Of a DNA stretch of 64,000 nucleotides, positions 17,745-25,221 are shown piece after piece. Numbering within the stretch: position 1 is the stretch's first letter; each line of letters starts with the position of its first letter. Source of the stretch: an uncultured Tropicimonas sp. (GTDB taxonomy: Bacteria > Pseudomonadota > Alphaproteobacteria > Rhodobacterales > Rhodobacteraceae). The notes beneath the pieces were generated by a model. It saw nothing but the letters and a program-made list of their open reading frames with translations, searched no databases and was not told the DNA's origin. Location of the stretch: positions 62,001 through 126,000 of the forward strand of contig CANLZY010000004.1 in NCBI GenBank assembly GCA_947495685.1. Direction: 5' to 3'. The position numbers and the translations under genes are program-made.

Positions 17745-17802
17745 TGGCCACCTCCTTTCGCTTGTTGCGGTTGTCCTCAGAGTGACACAGATCCGCTAAC
17801 TG

Positions 17803-18435
17803 TCAATTAATTTCGGCAGACCTCGTTGTCAGGCGCATGACGATCAGGCGGAACGGGATCAGCGCGACCAATGCCAACGACAGCTTCACCGTCCAGTCGG
17901 CGACGGCCAGCGAGACCCAAAGCGCGGCCTGCGGCCCGGCCCCCAGAAGCGGCAGGACCTCCTGTGCCCAGATCGGTGTGTTGCCCGGTTCCAACCCGTT
18001 CAACGCGGCCGAAAAGGCGATGGTGAAGAAGATGGCAGTGTCCAGCGTCGAGCCGATCAGCGTGGACGCCAAAGGTGCCCGCCACCAGGCACCGCCGCGC
18101 AGGCGGTCGAAAATGGCGATGTCCATCAGCTGCGCGACCAGAAACGCCATGCCGGAGGCCATGGCGACCCGCAGCGTGACCAGTGGCCCGTACTCGCCGA
18201 TGATCTGGGTGCCGATCAAGGAACAGATGACGCCCACGACAAAACCGGCCAGCACCACGCGACGGGCCGGTCCGGGGCCATACAGGCGGTTCATCAAGTC
18301 GGTGACCAGGAAGGCAAAAGGATAGGTCAGCGCGCCCCAGGTGAGCCATTGGCCCAACAGGTGTTGCACGAGGATGTTGGAGGCCACCACGATGATGGCC
18401 ATGGCAAGGATGCCGGGAAGATGTCTGCGTGTCAT
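17803..18435 (-). CDS. Queuosine-precursor transporter (YhhQ/VUT family)
   Basis: A 210-residue membrane protein with about six hydrophobic helices (about 8-30, 37-55, 60-80, 88-110, 120-140, 170-200). The family signature LVTDLMNRLYGPGPAR follows the second helix, and VAQLMDIAIFDRLR resembles the second conserved block. These proteins import queuosine precursors such as preQ0/preQ1 across the inner membrane. ATG 18435 is the only good start. No preQ1 riboswitch consensus was seen upstream. The end of the gene lies directly before the arfB leader RNA on the same strand. Confidence 0.88.
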   Translation of the reverse strand: MTRRHLPGILAMAIIVVASNILVQHLLGQWLTWGALTYPFAFLVTDLMNRLYGPGPARRVVLAGFVVGVICSLIGTQIIGEYGPLVTLRVAMASGMAFLVAQLMDIAIFDRLRGGAWWRAPLASTLIGSTLDTAIFFTIAFSAALNGLEPGNTPIWAQEVLPLLGAGPQAALWVSLAVADWTVKLSLALVALIPFRLIVMRLTTRSAEIN

Positions 18436-18528
18436 GGTTCAGGTGCCCGTTTTGACAAGGTTGCGGCGACTTGCCCGCAGCACTGCGGGGAAGCGCGGCT
18501 CATAGCCCCAGACGGGGTGCAAGGCAAG

Positions 18529-19419
18529 TCATTCGGGCAGGATCACCTCGACGATCTCGTTGCGCTGTAGCCGGTAGTAGTTGTCATCCGAGATCATCAC
18601 CGCCCGTATGAACCCGTCGTCATCTTTCCAGATGCCAATTCCTTCGAGATTGCCGTGTCGCCCCAGCGGCGAGCGGTACAGTACGTCACCCGTCAAAATG
18701 CCAGCCGCGCCTGTCAGGTCGAATCGGCGGACCTGGCTGATGAAGCCGACGCCCAGGAACTGGCGCTCCAGCAGGTACAATCGGCCGTCCGGGCCAAAAT
18801 CCGCCCCGACCGCCCGCCAGAAGCCCTTGCGTTCGAGCGCAAAGGGTTGGTCCCAGCCTGTGCCATCATAGCGAAACATCGGATAGCTGTGACCGTCGCC
18901 ATCAGCCAGCTCGGGCAGGGTAAAGATAACGCCGTCCGCGTCGACCGCCACGGCCTCGAGGCTGGAATTGGGTCCGAGGGGTTGGAAGGCCTGGGTCCCG
19001 GGAATGCGTTCGGCAAAAGCTCGCCAGTCTGCGTGGTGCCAGACCCGATGAAAGCCCTCGTAAGAGACGACCATGCTTTCGTCGGGCTGAATCGACAGGC
19101 CTTCGGCGTCGAATCCCGAATACAGGTTGAGCCTGGTGGACTCTCCCTTGACCCAGCGTGGGGCCGTCGCGTTCACGCCGACCAGCTGCCCATGCTCTCG
19201 CAACAGGGTGCCGGTGGTGATGGTGGCGGAATCGCTCAGCGCCCAGAAACGATTGCCGTCGGCCGAGACGTCGATGCCCGACCAGCCACCGAAACCGTTG
19301 ATGTCGATGTTCCACAGAATGCCGCTGACGCCTGGTGGGGTGTTGGTGCGGGCTGCCAATCCTGCAGCCCCCGCCAACCCCAGCAGGAACGTCAGCGCGA
19401 GGACAGTACGGCGCCGCAT
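18529..19419 (-). CDS. Esterase-like activity of phytase family protein, secreted
   Basis: A 296-residue protein from ATG 19419 (MRRRTVLALTFLLGLAGAAGLAA), a clear signal peptide of twin-Arg-like or Sec type. The body has repeated beta-propeller-like blocks: GGWSGIDVSADGNRFWALSDSA, FDAEGLSIQ, NSSLEAVAVDADGVIF, GADFGPDGRLYLLER and GNLEGIGIW. This matches the family called esterase-like activity of phytase, common in alphaproteobacteria, with periplasmic location. Its true substrate is not established. The start overlaps the end of mepA by 28 bases, so it is the third gene of an overlapping operon. Confidence 0.8.
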   Translation of the reverse strand: MRRRTVLALTFLLGLAGAAGLAARTNTPPGVSGILWNIDINGFGGWSGIDVSADGNRFWALSDSATITTGTLLREHGQLVGVNATAPRWVKGESTRLNLYSGFDAEGLSIQPDESMVVSYEGFHRVWHHADWRAFAERIPGTQAFQPLGPNSSLEAVAVDADGVIFTLPELADGDGHSYPMFRYDGTGWDQPFALERKGFWRAVGADFGPDGRLYLLERQFLGVGFISQVRRFDLTGAAGILTGDVLYRSPLGRHGNLEGIGIWKDDDGFIRAVMISDDNYYRLQRNEIVEVILPE

Positions 19420-20294
19420 TGGTTCGGCAGATCCGCCATTGTGAAGTCCCGCGCGCCGCGTTTTTTCGGCGCAGGCTTGGCCGGTTTGGCCGGCCTGGTC
19501 GATTTCGGTGGGTTCAGGTAGTCGGTGACCCACCATTGCAGGGTGGAATCGCACCCCGAGCCGCCCTTGGACAACTCATTGACCGTCGGGCTTTGCTTGA
19601 CGCATCCCCGGCTGCCCTTCGGGCATTTCAGACGAACATGGAAATGATAGTTGTGCCCATAGATCGGTCGGATCTTCTGAAGCCATTTGCGGTCGCTTTT
19701 CTTGGCGGTCTTGCAAAGCTCGATCTTGACCGGCGGCGTTACAAAGACCCGGTCGACCCGCCGATCCGACGCAGCTTTCTTCAGGATCCTGGCGTGTGTC
19801 GGGGTCCAGTTGCTGTTGACCGACTTCTGGCTTTCGGCGCGGACGTTGATCGAGCTGATCTTTTCCCGGTCGCGGCGGCTCAGGTTCAGCTTCGTCGCGG
19901 GTTTCATCCAGATATCCGCGTCCAATCCGATCTGGTGAGAAGCGTGCCCGGATGTCATCGGTCCGCCGCGTGGTTGCGAAATGTCGCCGATATACAGACC
20001 CCTCCAGCCGACGCTGGCGGCATAGGCGCTGAGATCCTTGAGGAAATCTATCATCACCGGCTGGCCCCAGTTGCGGTTCCGCGACAGGCGCATGGCCTGC
20101 CAGGTCGGGCCGGTTTCGGGCAATTCCACATTCCCGGCGGCGCAGCCCTTGGAATAGAAACCAATTGGTTGCGACTTTTGCTGTGACGCGGTGGGCTTGC
20201 TGCCAAACAGTTGATTGGCCTTGGTTTCCGCCATGGACGGAAGGGCCAGCAGGCAGATCAAACCTGCTGCTAAGGTCGTTCTGAAGATGGACAC
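19392..20294 (-). CDS. mepA: Penicillin-insensitive murein endopeptidase
   Basis: About 300 residues from GTG 20294, with GGAGAG upstream; ATG 20324 is the alternative. A signal peptide (LAAGLICLLALPSMAE) comes first. The LAS metallopeptidase motifs follow: GHASHQIGLDADIWM (zinc His and Asp) and GHNYHFHVRLKCP (HxH). Paired Cys residues fit a periplasmic enzyme with disulfides. MepA cuts D-Ala-mDAP cross-links in peptidoglycan. The C-terminal tail is rich in Lys, Pro and Ala (about 270-290). The start lies inside the end of the MFS gene and its end overlaps the phytase-like gene. Confidence 0.93.
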   Translation of the reverse strand: MSIFRTTLAAGLICLLALPSMAETKANQLFGSKPTASQQKSQPIGFYSKGCAAGNVELPETGPTWQAMRLSRNRNWGQPVMIDFLKDLSAYAASVGWRGLYIGDISQPRGGPMTSGHASHQIGLDADIWMKPATKLNLSRRDREKISSINVRAESQKSVNSNWTPTHARILKKAASDRRVDRVFVTPPVKIELCKTAKKSDRKWLQKIRPIYGHNYHFHVRLKCPKGSRGCVKQSPTVNELSKGGSGCDSTLQWWVTDYLNPPKSTRPAKPAKPAPKKRGARDFTMADLPNQCGAVLSSR

Positions 20295-21631
20295 GCTGCT
20301 CTCTCCCCATCGGGTTTTACCCATTTTAGCAGCACCAGGCCCAACAAAAAAAGAACAATCAACGGTATGATTCCCATTTGCTGACTTCCCGTCAGATCGG
20401 TGGTCACGCCAATGGACAACGGCGCCAGGAATGACGTTGCCTTTCCGGCCAGTGCATAGAGGCCAAAGCCCTGTGTCATGCGCTCCGGATCGCCCTGACG
20501 GCACATCATCGTCCGGCTGGCCGACTGCAATGCGCCACCAGCGGCACCGATCCCCGCACCCATGGCGTAGAACATGATGTCGGGAAGGCGCGAGTCCGAT
20601 GGAACCGGAAATCCAAGCACGGAGTCGCGCGACACGAAGACGACGGCCATGCAGATCGTGGTCAGCACGACGACACACAGGACGATCACCGGTTTCGGGC
20701 CGAACCGGCTGTCGGCCTTGCCGCCGAGCCAGGCAAACAAGGCCGCTGTCACGACTGCGAGGATGCCGAAGATGCCCGTATCGATCACGCCCCAGCCCAG
20801 TACGCCCGCTGCGTAGAGGCCGCCAAAGACGTAGAACCCGTTCAGGGCATCCCGGTACAGCATCGACGAGGCAAGGAAGGCAAAGAGAGACGGCGTGCGC
20901 GGCAACAGCCGCAGGGTATTCTTCAACTCCGGCCATGCATCGCGCGCCGCCGCTCGCAGCGGTTCGCTGGTGCGGTCGCGCGGCTCCCGCACCCACAGGA
21001 AGAACGGGATCATGAAAACGATGTACCACACCGCAGTGAAGGGCCCGACGAACCGGGTGCCCTCGCGGGCGGTCGGATCCAGCCCAAAGACCGGCGAACG
21101 CCCCAGAAGCGTCGTGCCGGTGGCGTTCTCGGCAAAAAAGAACAGCACCAGCACCAGCGAAACGAGGCCGCCGACGTATCCAAAGGCCCAGCCACTGCCG
21201 GAAATCCCGCCGATTTCGTCATGGGTGCCAAGGTCAGGCAGCATGGAGTTGGTGAAGATCGTCGCGAATTCCATCCCGATCACGCCCAGCCCGAACAGGA
21301 AGAGGACAAGAATCAGGTTGAACCCCGCCGGATCGGCCATCCAGACGCTGCTCGCGCCCAGGACATACAGAACGGAAAAAACCCAAACCCAGCCAACACG
21401 GTGGCCGCCCTTGTCTGCCATGGCTCCCAGAAACGGTGCCAACAACGCGATGACTGCGCCCGCCGTGCCGATGGTGTACCCCCAGGCAGCCTGGGCACGT
21501 GCACCGTCGTCGAAAAGTTCCTTGATGTAGGGACCAAAGATGAAGGTCAGGAGCAGGGTGTTGTAAGGTTGGCTGGCCCAATCGAAGAAAAACCACCCCC
21601 AGATCCGTTTTCTGCGGGATATTTCTGCCAT
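20270..21631 (-). CDS. MFS transporter, UMF1 / Atg22-like family
   Basis: A 453-residue protein from ATG 21631 (MAEISRRKRIWGWFFFDWASQPYNT), which is the characteristic UMF1/Atg22 N-terminus. Around twelve hydrophobic helices are visible, with the cytoplasmic-loop phrase APFLGAMADKGGHR matching the MFS loop 2-3 signature. Atg22 in yeast exports amino acids from the vacuole; the substrate of bacterial members is mostly unknown. It is first in an operon with mepA and the phytase-like gene, and shares 25 bases with mepA. Coupling to a peptidoglycan hydrolase hints at a cell-wall-derived solute, which is only inference. Confidence 0.85.
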   Translation of the reverse strand: MAEISRRKRIWGWFFFDWASQPYNTLLLTFIFGPYIKELFDDGARAQAAWGYTIGTAGAVIALLAPFLGAMADKGGHRVGWVWVFSVLYVLGASSVWMADPAGFNLILVLFLFGLGVIGMEFATIFTNSMLPDLGTHDEIGGISGSGWAFGYVGGLVSLVLVLFFFAENATGTTLLGRSPVFGLDPTAREGTRFVGPFTAVWYIVFMIPFFLWVREPRDRTSEPLRAAARDAWPELKNTLRLLPRTPSLFAFLASSMLYRDALNGFYVFGGLYAAGVLGWGVIDTGIFGILAVVTAALFAWLGGKADSRFGPKPVIVLCVVVLTTICMAVVFVSRDSVLGFPVPSDSRLPDIMFYAMGAGIGAAGGALQSASRTMMCRQGDPERMTQGFGLYALAGKATSFLAPLSIGVTTDLTGSQQMGIIPLIVLFLLGLVLLKWVKPDGERAACPSSERP

Positions 21632-21747
21632 TTTGACCGCGCCTCTGATTTTGTCGTTGCATTGAGCATGACATGGCATGGCGCGGCAAGGCGGTGTGGA
21701 CTCAAACCGAATGGGGGGACAAGGGGGATGCCCTTGTCAGGAGCGCG

Positions 21748-21969
21748 TTACTGGTTTCCCGCAACAAACGTCGCAAGCGCCAACTGTTCTGCGGGAGGCG
21801 GAGCCGGGACCGGCCCGAGATCCGCACCCAGAACCGCTGCAAGGGTGTACATGACCGTTGCGTGCTGCTCAGGCGCGACATGCGGCCCAAAGCGAACAGC
21901 ACAAGCGAGTATGCCGGCGATCAGGGTCACGGTGGCGGCGGTGTTTCGGATCAGCGTCAGAGTGGTCAT
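21748..21969 (-). CDS. Small predicted membrane or exported protein, unknown
   Basis: A 73-residue frame starting at ATG 21969. Residues about 8-28 (ATVTLIAGILACAVRF) form one hydrophobic segment that could be a signal peptide or membrane anchor. The remainder is Ala/Pro-rich with no motif. Only a weak GAGG precedes the start. The frame fits the spacing between neighbouring minus-strand genes better than the plus-strand alternatives. Not recognised; could be spurious. Confidence 0.45.
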   Translation of the reverse strand: MTTLTLIRNTAATVTLIAGILACAVRFGPHVAPEQHATVMYTLAAVLGADLGPVPAPPPAEQLALATFVAGNQ

Positions 21970-22107
21970 GGTGGCCTCGTCGATGTTGGCTTAACCAGTT
22001 TCTCCCATGACGCTTCGGCGGTTTTGCGGCGCTATCGGGGCATTTGAGGCGTCTTCTTGCACCGTGTCGTCACATGGCGGCCCCAATTCACCGGATGCGA
22101 TTGCCCG

Positions 22108-22452
22108 TCAGTCGTAAAACGGCGTCATCTGCGCCACGATCACCGAGTTTTCCGCCAGGGCCCGGTCCATCAACTCGCGTTCTTCCTCGCCGACGTCGTG
22201 TCCATCCTCCTGGCGTTCCTGAAGCGTGCCGTAGCCGGTTACGTCCAGCGGTGCCATGTCTGCCTGCTTGAGAATTGCCACGGTTTCGCGGACGGCCTCG
22301 GCTTCGTCAATGCCCGAGGCATAGCACATCAGCGCCGCGCCCGTGGCGGTGTCCGGCAGGCCGTCGCTTTCGTGTCGGCCGACTTCAACCAGCAAGGTAT
22401 AGACTTGCTGGCGGGATTTCTTCTTCGGGGGGGGGGTATCGCTGTCGCTCAT
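22108..22452 (-). CDS. Conserved-looking hypothetical protein with C10 tract at its N-terminus
   Basis: A 114-residue, acidic, mainly helical protein starting at ATG 22452 (MSDSDTPPPKKKSRQQ). I do not recognise a domain. After the charged start comes a helical stretch (QQVYTLLVEVG, AALMCYASGIDEAEAVRETVAIL) and a Glu/Asp-rich C-terminal half. The three Pro codons are part of ten consecutive C residues (minus strand, 22436-22427). Slippage there would switch the protein off within ten residues. It lies 40 bases downstream of the 326-residue hypothetical gene and is probably co-transcribed with it. Confidence 0.7.
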   Translation of the reverse strand: MSDSDTPPPKKKSRQQVYTLLVEVGRHESDGLPDTATGAALMCYASGIDEAEAVRETVAILKQADMAPLDVTGYGTLQERQEDGHDVGEEERELMDRALAENSVIVAQMTPFYD

Positions 22453-22492
22453 GACGCCGCACTTAGGCGCTTGTGACCGGGTTGCCAAGCCT

Positions 22493-23473
22493 CTAGCCGA
22501 CCCGCGCGCCGGAATTTCCCCCGGTATAGCTGGCGTCCAGCACCGGAAGCAGCGGGATGGCGGCGGCCTGTTTCGGATTGGCCCTGCGGTCCTGGGCGGG
22601 CGCCCAGTGCGGATCGGATTCGTACAGATGGCGAAGGCCCGCCAGGATGACACGCCCGGTCCGGTTGTCCAAAGCCAGCCATTCATTGATCCTGTCGGCC
22701 CAGAGTGTCACTGCAAACCAGCCTTCGGAATCCCCCGACGCGACGGCCTCGGCCAACAGCAAGGCCGTTGCCGCGATGTGGACCGGGTGCCCGGGTGTGC
22801 TGGCCAGCGACAACAACGGTGCAAAGACCGGGTCATCCCCCGTCAGCGCCCGATATCCGGTTCCCGCCAGCAGGGAGCGCATGTGCCGGGACGACAGGGT
22901 CGATGTCACGTCGTCCATCGTTTCGGTCACAGCGGACGTCAAGGCGGTTCCGTCGCGGGCGGCAAGCGCCCGCAAGTCAGATTGTACCTCGTCGCCAGAC
23001 TCCGTTGTCCGTTCGGGCAGTGGAAGTGTCAACGTGGCACCTTCGGCGTGTGCCACGGCGAGGAATCCCTGAACGATGGCGCTGCGATCATGGGCATCAA
23101 GGTCGAAATAGGTGCTGCGAAAGCTGTCCCAAAAGGTGGCAAGATCCGCAGTCAGCAACCCATGTTGCAGCCGGTCTGCCAACAGGATGGCGGTTGCGCA
23201 GACAAAGGCAGGCAGGTTCGCATGTGGTTGGGACGCCGCCAGTTGCAGCGCGTCCGCCAATGGCAGGTCCGCGGTGTGCTCCAGCCGGGCGCCCTGTCGA
23301 ACGATCAGCCGCGCAAGTGCCTGCGCATCGGCGCCCCGTTCACGATCAGTGGGCGGGACAAGGGCAACAATTCCGCGAATGGCAAGCTGCGGTTGCCGTC
23401 CGGCAGTGGCGCGAAGGTCCATCACGGCCTGTAGGGCTCGGAAACCGAGCATGGGAACATCGGGTACTAACAT
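22493..23473 (-). CDS. Hypothetical protein, all-helical, unknown
   Basis: A 326-residue protein with no motif I can name. It is Ala/Leu-rich with many predicted helices, in a pattern resembling an alpha-alpha repeat, and has no signal peptide or membrane segment. Codon use fits real coding sequence, and the frame is free of the Arg/Pro-rich look of shadow frames. ATG 23473 and ATG 23452 are both possible. The A+T-rich stretch upstream (23480-23600) may hold its promoter. It is followed closely by the C10-tract gene. Confidence 0.65.
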   Translation of the reverse strand: MLVPDVPMLGFRALQAVMDLRATAGRQPQLAIRGIVALVPPTDRERGADAQALARLIVRQGARLEHTADLPLADALQLAASQPHANLPAFVCATAILLADRLQHGLLTADLATFWDSFRSTYFDLDAHDRSAIVQGFLAVAHAEGATLTLPLPERTTESGDEVQSDLRALAARDGTALTSAVTETMDDVTSTLSSRHMRSLLAGTGYRALTGDDPVFAPLLSLASTPGHPVHIAATALLLAEAVASGDSEGWFAVTLWADRINEWLALDNRTGRVILAGLRHLYESDPHWAPAQDRRANPKQAAAIPLLPVLDASYTGGNSGARVG

Positions 23474-23479
23474 GGGTAC

Positions 23480-23600
23480 CAGACATGCCGGACAAATTTG
23501 CCGGAAAAGTGGCAGATAATTTATTGAAAATGTTCATTTTTAGCGGGCCATCTTCGACTTGCCACGATTGGGAAACAATCCGGACAATTTCTGCGAAATT
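23480..23600. promoter_or_regulatory. A+T-rich intergenic segment, probable promoter of the 326-residue gene
   Basis: This stretch is clearly richer in A and T than its surroundings, with ATAATTTATTGAAAATG on the plus strand. It lies upstream of the minus-strand hypothetical gene. No exact -35/-10 pair could be fixed by eye. Confidence 0.35.
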
Positions 23601-23628
23601 GACCACACTGCCGCCGCAAGACTGAACG

Positions 23629-23672
23629 GCCCACCGAATGGCGGGCCGTTTCAGGCGGCCCTCCGGCCGCCG
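23629..23672. terminator. Two adjacent GC-rich hairpins behind the AbiU2-like gene
   Basis: AACGGCCC...GGGCCGTT encloses a short loop, and immediately after it GGCGGCC-CTCC-GGCCGCC forms a second perfect 7-bp stem. They lie directly downstream of the minus-strand AbiU2-like gene and before the promoter region of the next gene. Transcription termination is the likely role. Confidence 0.55.
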
Positions 23673-23681
23673 AGGCGAGAA

Positions 23682-24311
23682 TCAGTTTTCCGGCATTTTG
23701 TCGAACCCGGCTGAAACCCTAAGGATATGAATCAGGGAGTGCACATCACCCTCGCCCGGCAGGAAAGCGAAATTCAACGGGTCTTTTCCCAACGCCGTTC
23801 CGGCCCGATCGGTGAACCGGTTGAGGTCTATGAAAAACTGTTCGTAAGCTTCCAGGGTATGGACGCCGATCGTTAGGGCAGATCGTGAATGTGGAAGATC
23901 TCGGTGCGCAATCAGTTTTCGTCGGGGATCCACAATAACGTCTCGATAGGCGTCTAGCCGAGATTTCAGGTTATTGAGATCCGCCGAGGTTTGATCGTCG
24001 ATGTCGAGCTTCTTGAGTTCCATGACGAAAAACTCGACAGTCAGGTTCCTGTTCGAGCCTTGTCGGGCAGGGTCGAGCAAACGGGCACAATAGAGGAAGT
24101 AGAGATCCCGGAGCCACTTGTGAAGGTCGTCAAAGAAACGTGGCGCCGTCGCGCGCAGGACGCGCTGGGTCTCGGGGCCATCTTCGCCCACGAACCGATC
24201 GCAATCCTTGTCGTACAGGTATTCGAACACGTATTGCAGGTTCCGGGTTCTGATGCAGTCTTCCCGGAACCTTACAAAATCATCGATCAGCCGTTCAGAT
24301 GGCGCCCGCAA
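23682..24311 (-). CDS. AbiU2-like HEPN-domain protein
   Basis: A 209-residue all-helical protein. The block RFFDDLHKWLRDLYFLYCARLLDPARQG followed by NLTVEF matches the AbiU2-type HEPN family. The HEPN R-x4-H signature is present as RKLIAHRD (about residue 135). The C-terminal GDVHSLIHIL also fits. HEPN proteins of this kind are often RNases in abortive-infection or toxin systems. The frame opens with TTG 24311, one base after the dapD stop; no ATG or GTG start fits, so it may be read by coupling to dapD. Codon use is less G+C-rich than dapD, suggesting acquisition. No antitoxin-like partner gene is visible. Confidence 0.7.
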   Translation of the reverse strand: MRAPSERLIDDFVRFREDCIRTRNLQYVFEYLYDKDCDRFVGEDGPETQRVLRATAPRFFDDLHKWLRDLYFLYCARLLDPARQGSNRNLTVEFFVMELKKLDIDDQTSADLNNLKSRLDAYRDVIVDPRRKLIAHRDLPHSRSALTIGVHTLEAYEQFFIDLNRFTDRAGTALGKDPLNFAFLPGEGDVHSLIHILRVSAGFDKMPEN

Positions 24312-24312
24312 G

Positions 24313-25152
24313 TTAGTCTCGCAGCAACTCGTTGATGCCGGTCTTCGAGCGGGTCTGCGCGTCGACGCGTTTCACGATCACGGCACAGTACAGGTGGATG
24401 CCGTTTTTGGACGGCATGGAGCCCGACACGACCACCGAATAGGGCGGCACCTCGCCGAATGTCACTTCACCGGTTTCGCGGTCGACGATCTTGGTGGACT
24501 TGCCGATGAAGACACCCATGCCGAGCACCGAGCCTTCGCGGACAATGCAGCCCTCGACCACTTCGGAGCGGGCACCGATGAAGCAGTTGTCTTCGATGAT
24601 GGTGGGGCCGGCCTGCATCGGCTCCAGCACGCCGCCAATGCCGACGCCGCCCGACAGGTGCACATTCTTGCCGATCTGGGCACAGGAGCCGACGGTGGCC
24701 CAGGTATCGACCATGGTGCCTTCGTCAACATAGGCGCCGAGGTTCACGAAGGACGGCATCAGCACCACGCCCGGTGCGACAAAGGCCGACTTTCGGACGA
24801 TGGCGTTCGGCACGGCGCGAAAGCCCGCGGCCTTCCATTCATTGTCGCCCCAGCCCTTGAACTTGCTGTCGACCTTGTCCCACCAGTGGCCACCCTGCGG
24901 GCCGCCGTCCTGTTGTTCCATGTCCTTGACGCGGAAGCCCAGCAGTACGGCCTTTTTCGCCCACTGGTTCACATGCCAGGAGCCGTCGTCCTGTTTTTCG
25001 GCCACCCGCAGGTGGCCGCTGTCGAGTGCGGCGAGCGTGTCCTCGATGGCTTCCAGGGTCTCGCCGCCGGTGTGCGGGTTGATGGTATCCCGGATTTCCC
25101 AGGCGGCTTCGATCGCAGCTTCGAGCTGTGCGTTGGTCTGAGCGGTGGACAT
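24313..25152 (-). CDS. dapD: 2,3,4,5-tetrahydropyridine-2,6-dicarboxylate N-succinyltransferase
   Basis: A 279-residue protein from ATG 25152. It transfers succinyl from succinyl-CoA to tetrahydrodipicolinate on the lysine/meso-DAP pathway in the cytoplasm. The N-terminal helical domain is followed by left-handed beta-helix hexapeptide repeats ([32 protein letters not shown], then [16 protein letters not shown]). The length matches the family. Longer in-frame starts (25221) add unlike residues. The partner enzyme dapE is at 60019. An AbiU2-like gene follows with a one-base gap. Confidence 0.95.
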   Translation of the reverse strand: MSTAQTNAQLEAAIEAAWEIRDTINPHTGGETLEAIEDTLAALDSGHLRVAEKQDDGSWHVNQWAKKAVLLGFRVKDMEQQDGGPQGGHWWDKVDSKFKGWGDNEWKAAGFRAVPNAIVRKSAFVAPGVVLMPSFVNLGAYVDEGTMVDTWATVGSCAQIGKNVHLSGGVGIGGVLEPMQAGPTIIEDNCFIGARSEVVEGCIVREGSVLGMGVFIGKSTKIVDRETGEVTFGEVPPYSVVVSGSMPSKNGIHLYCAVIVKRVDAQTRSKTGINELLRD

Positions 25153-25221
25153 GGGCGGCCCCTTCCCGTTGGTCATATGCGTTCCGGCCGAGCCTATACG
25201 TGGCGGCGGCCCCTGAAGCAA

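Larger units (their letters stand above)
17583..17760 (-). ncRNA. Structured leader RNA upstream of arfB (candidate attenuator)
   Basis: Read on the minus strand this segment has, in order: a near-perfect ribosome site AAAGGAGG (17758-17751), an 18-codon GTG reading frame, a GGCGCGCC palindrome, the perfect hairpin GAGGCAT/ATGCCTC (17677-17664), a GGAC/GTCC hairpin (17658-17645), a CACCTCC segment (17635-17629) and a GC-rich hairpin terminator. CACCTCC is the exact complement of GGAGGTG in the ribosome site, so the RNA can fold to hide its own start. TTGACA at 17808-17803 could be a -35 box. The RNA is either a cis-acting attenuator of arfB or an independent small RNA encoding a micropeptide. 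It matched no RNA family I recognise. Confidence 0.65.

Noticed and set aside
18436-18528. Possible preQ1 riboswitch upstream of the queuosine-precursor transporter
   Set aside because: A short hairpin (CCCGCAG/CTGCGGG type) is present, but I could not find the preQ1-I or preQ1-II consensus elements.
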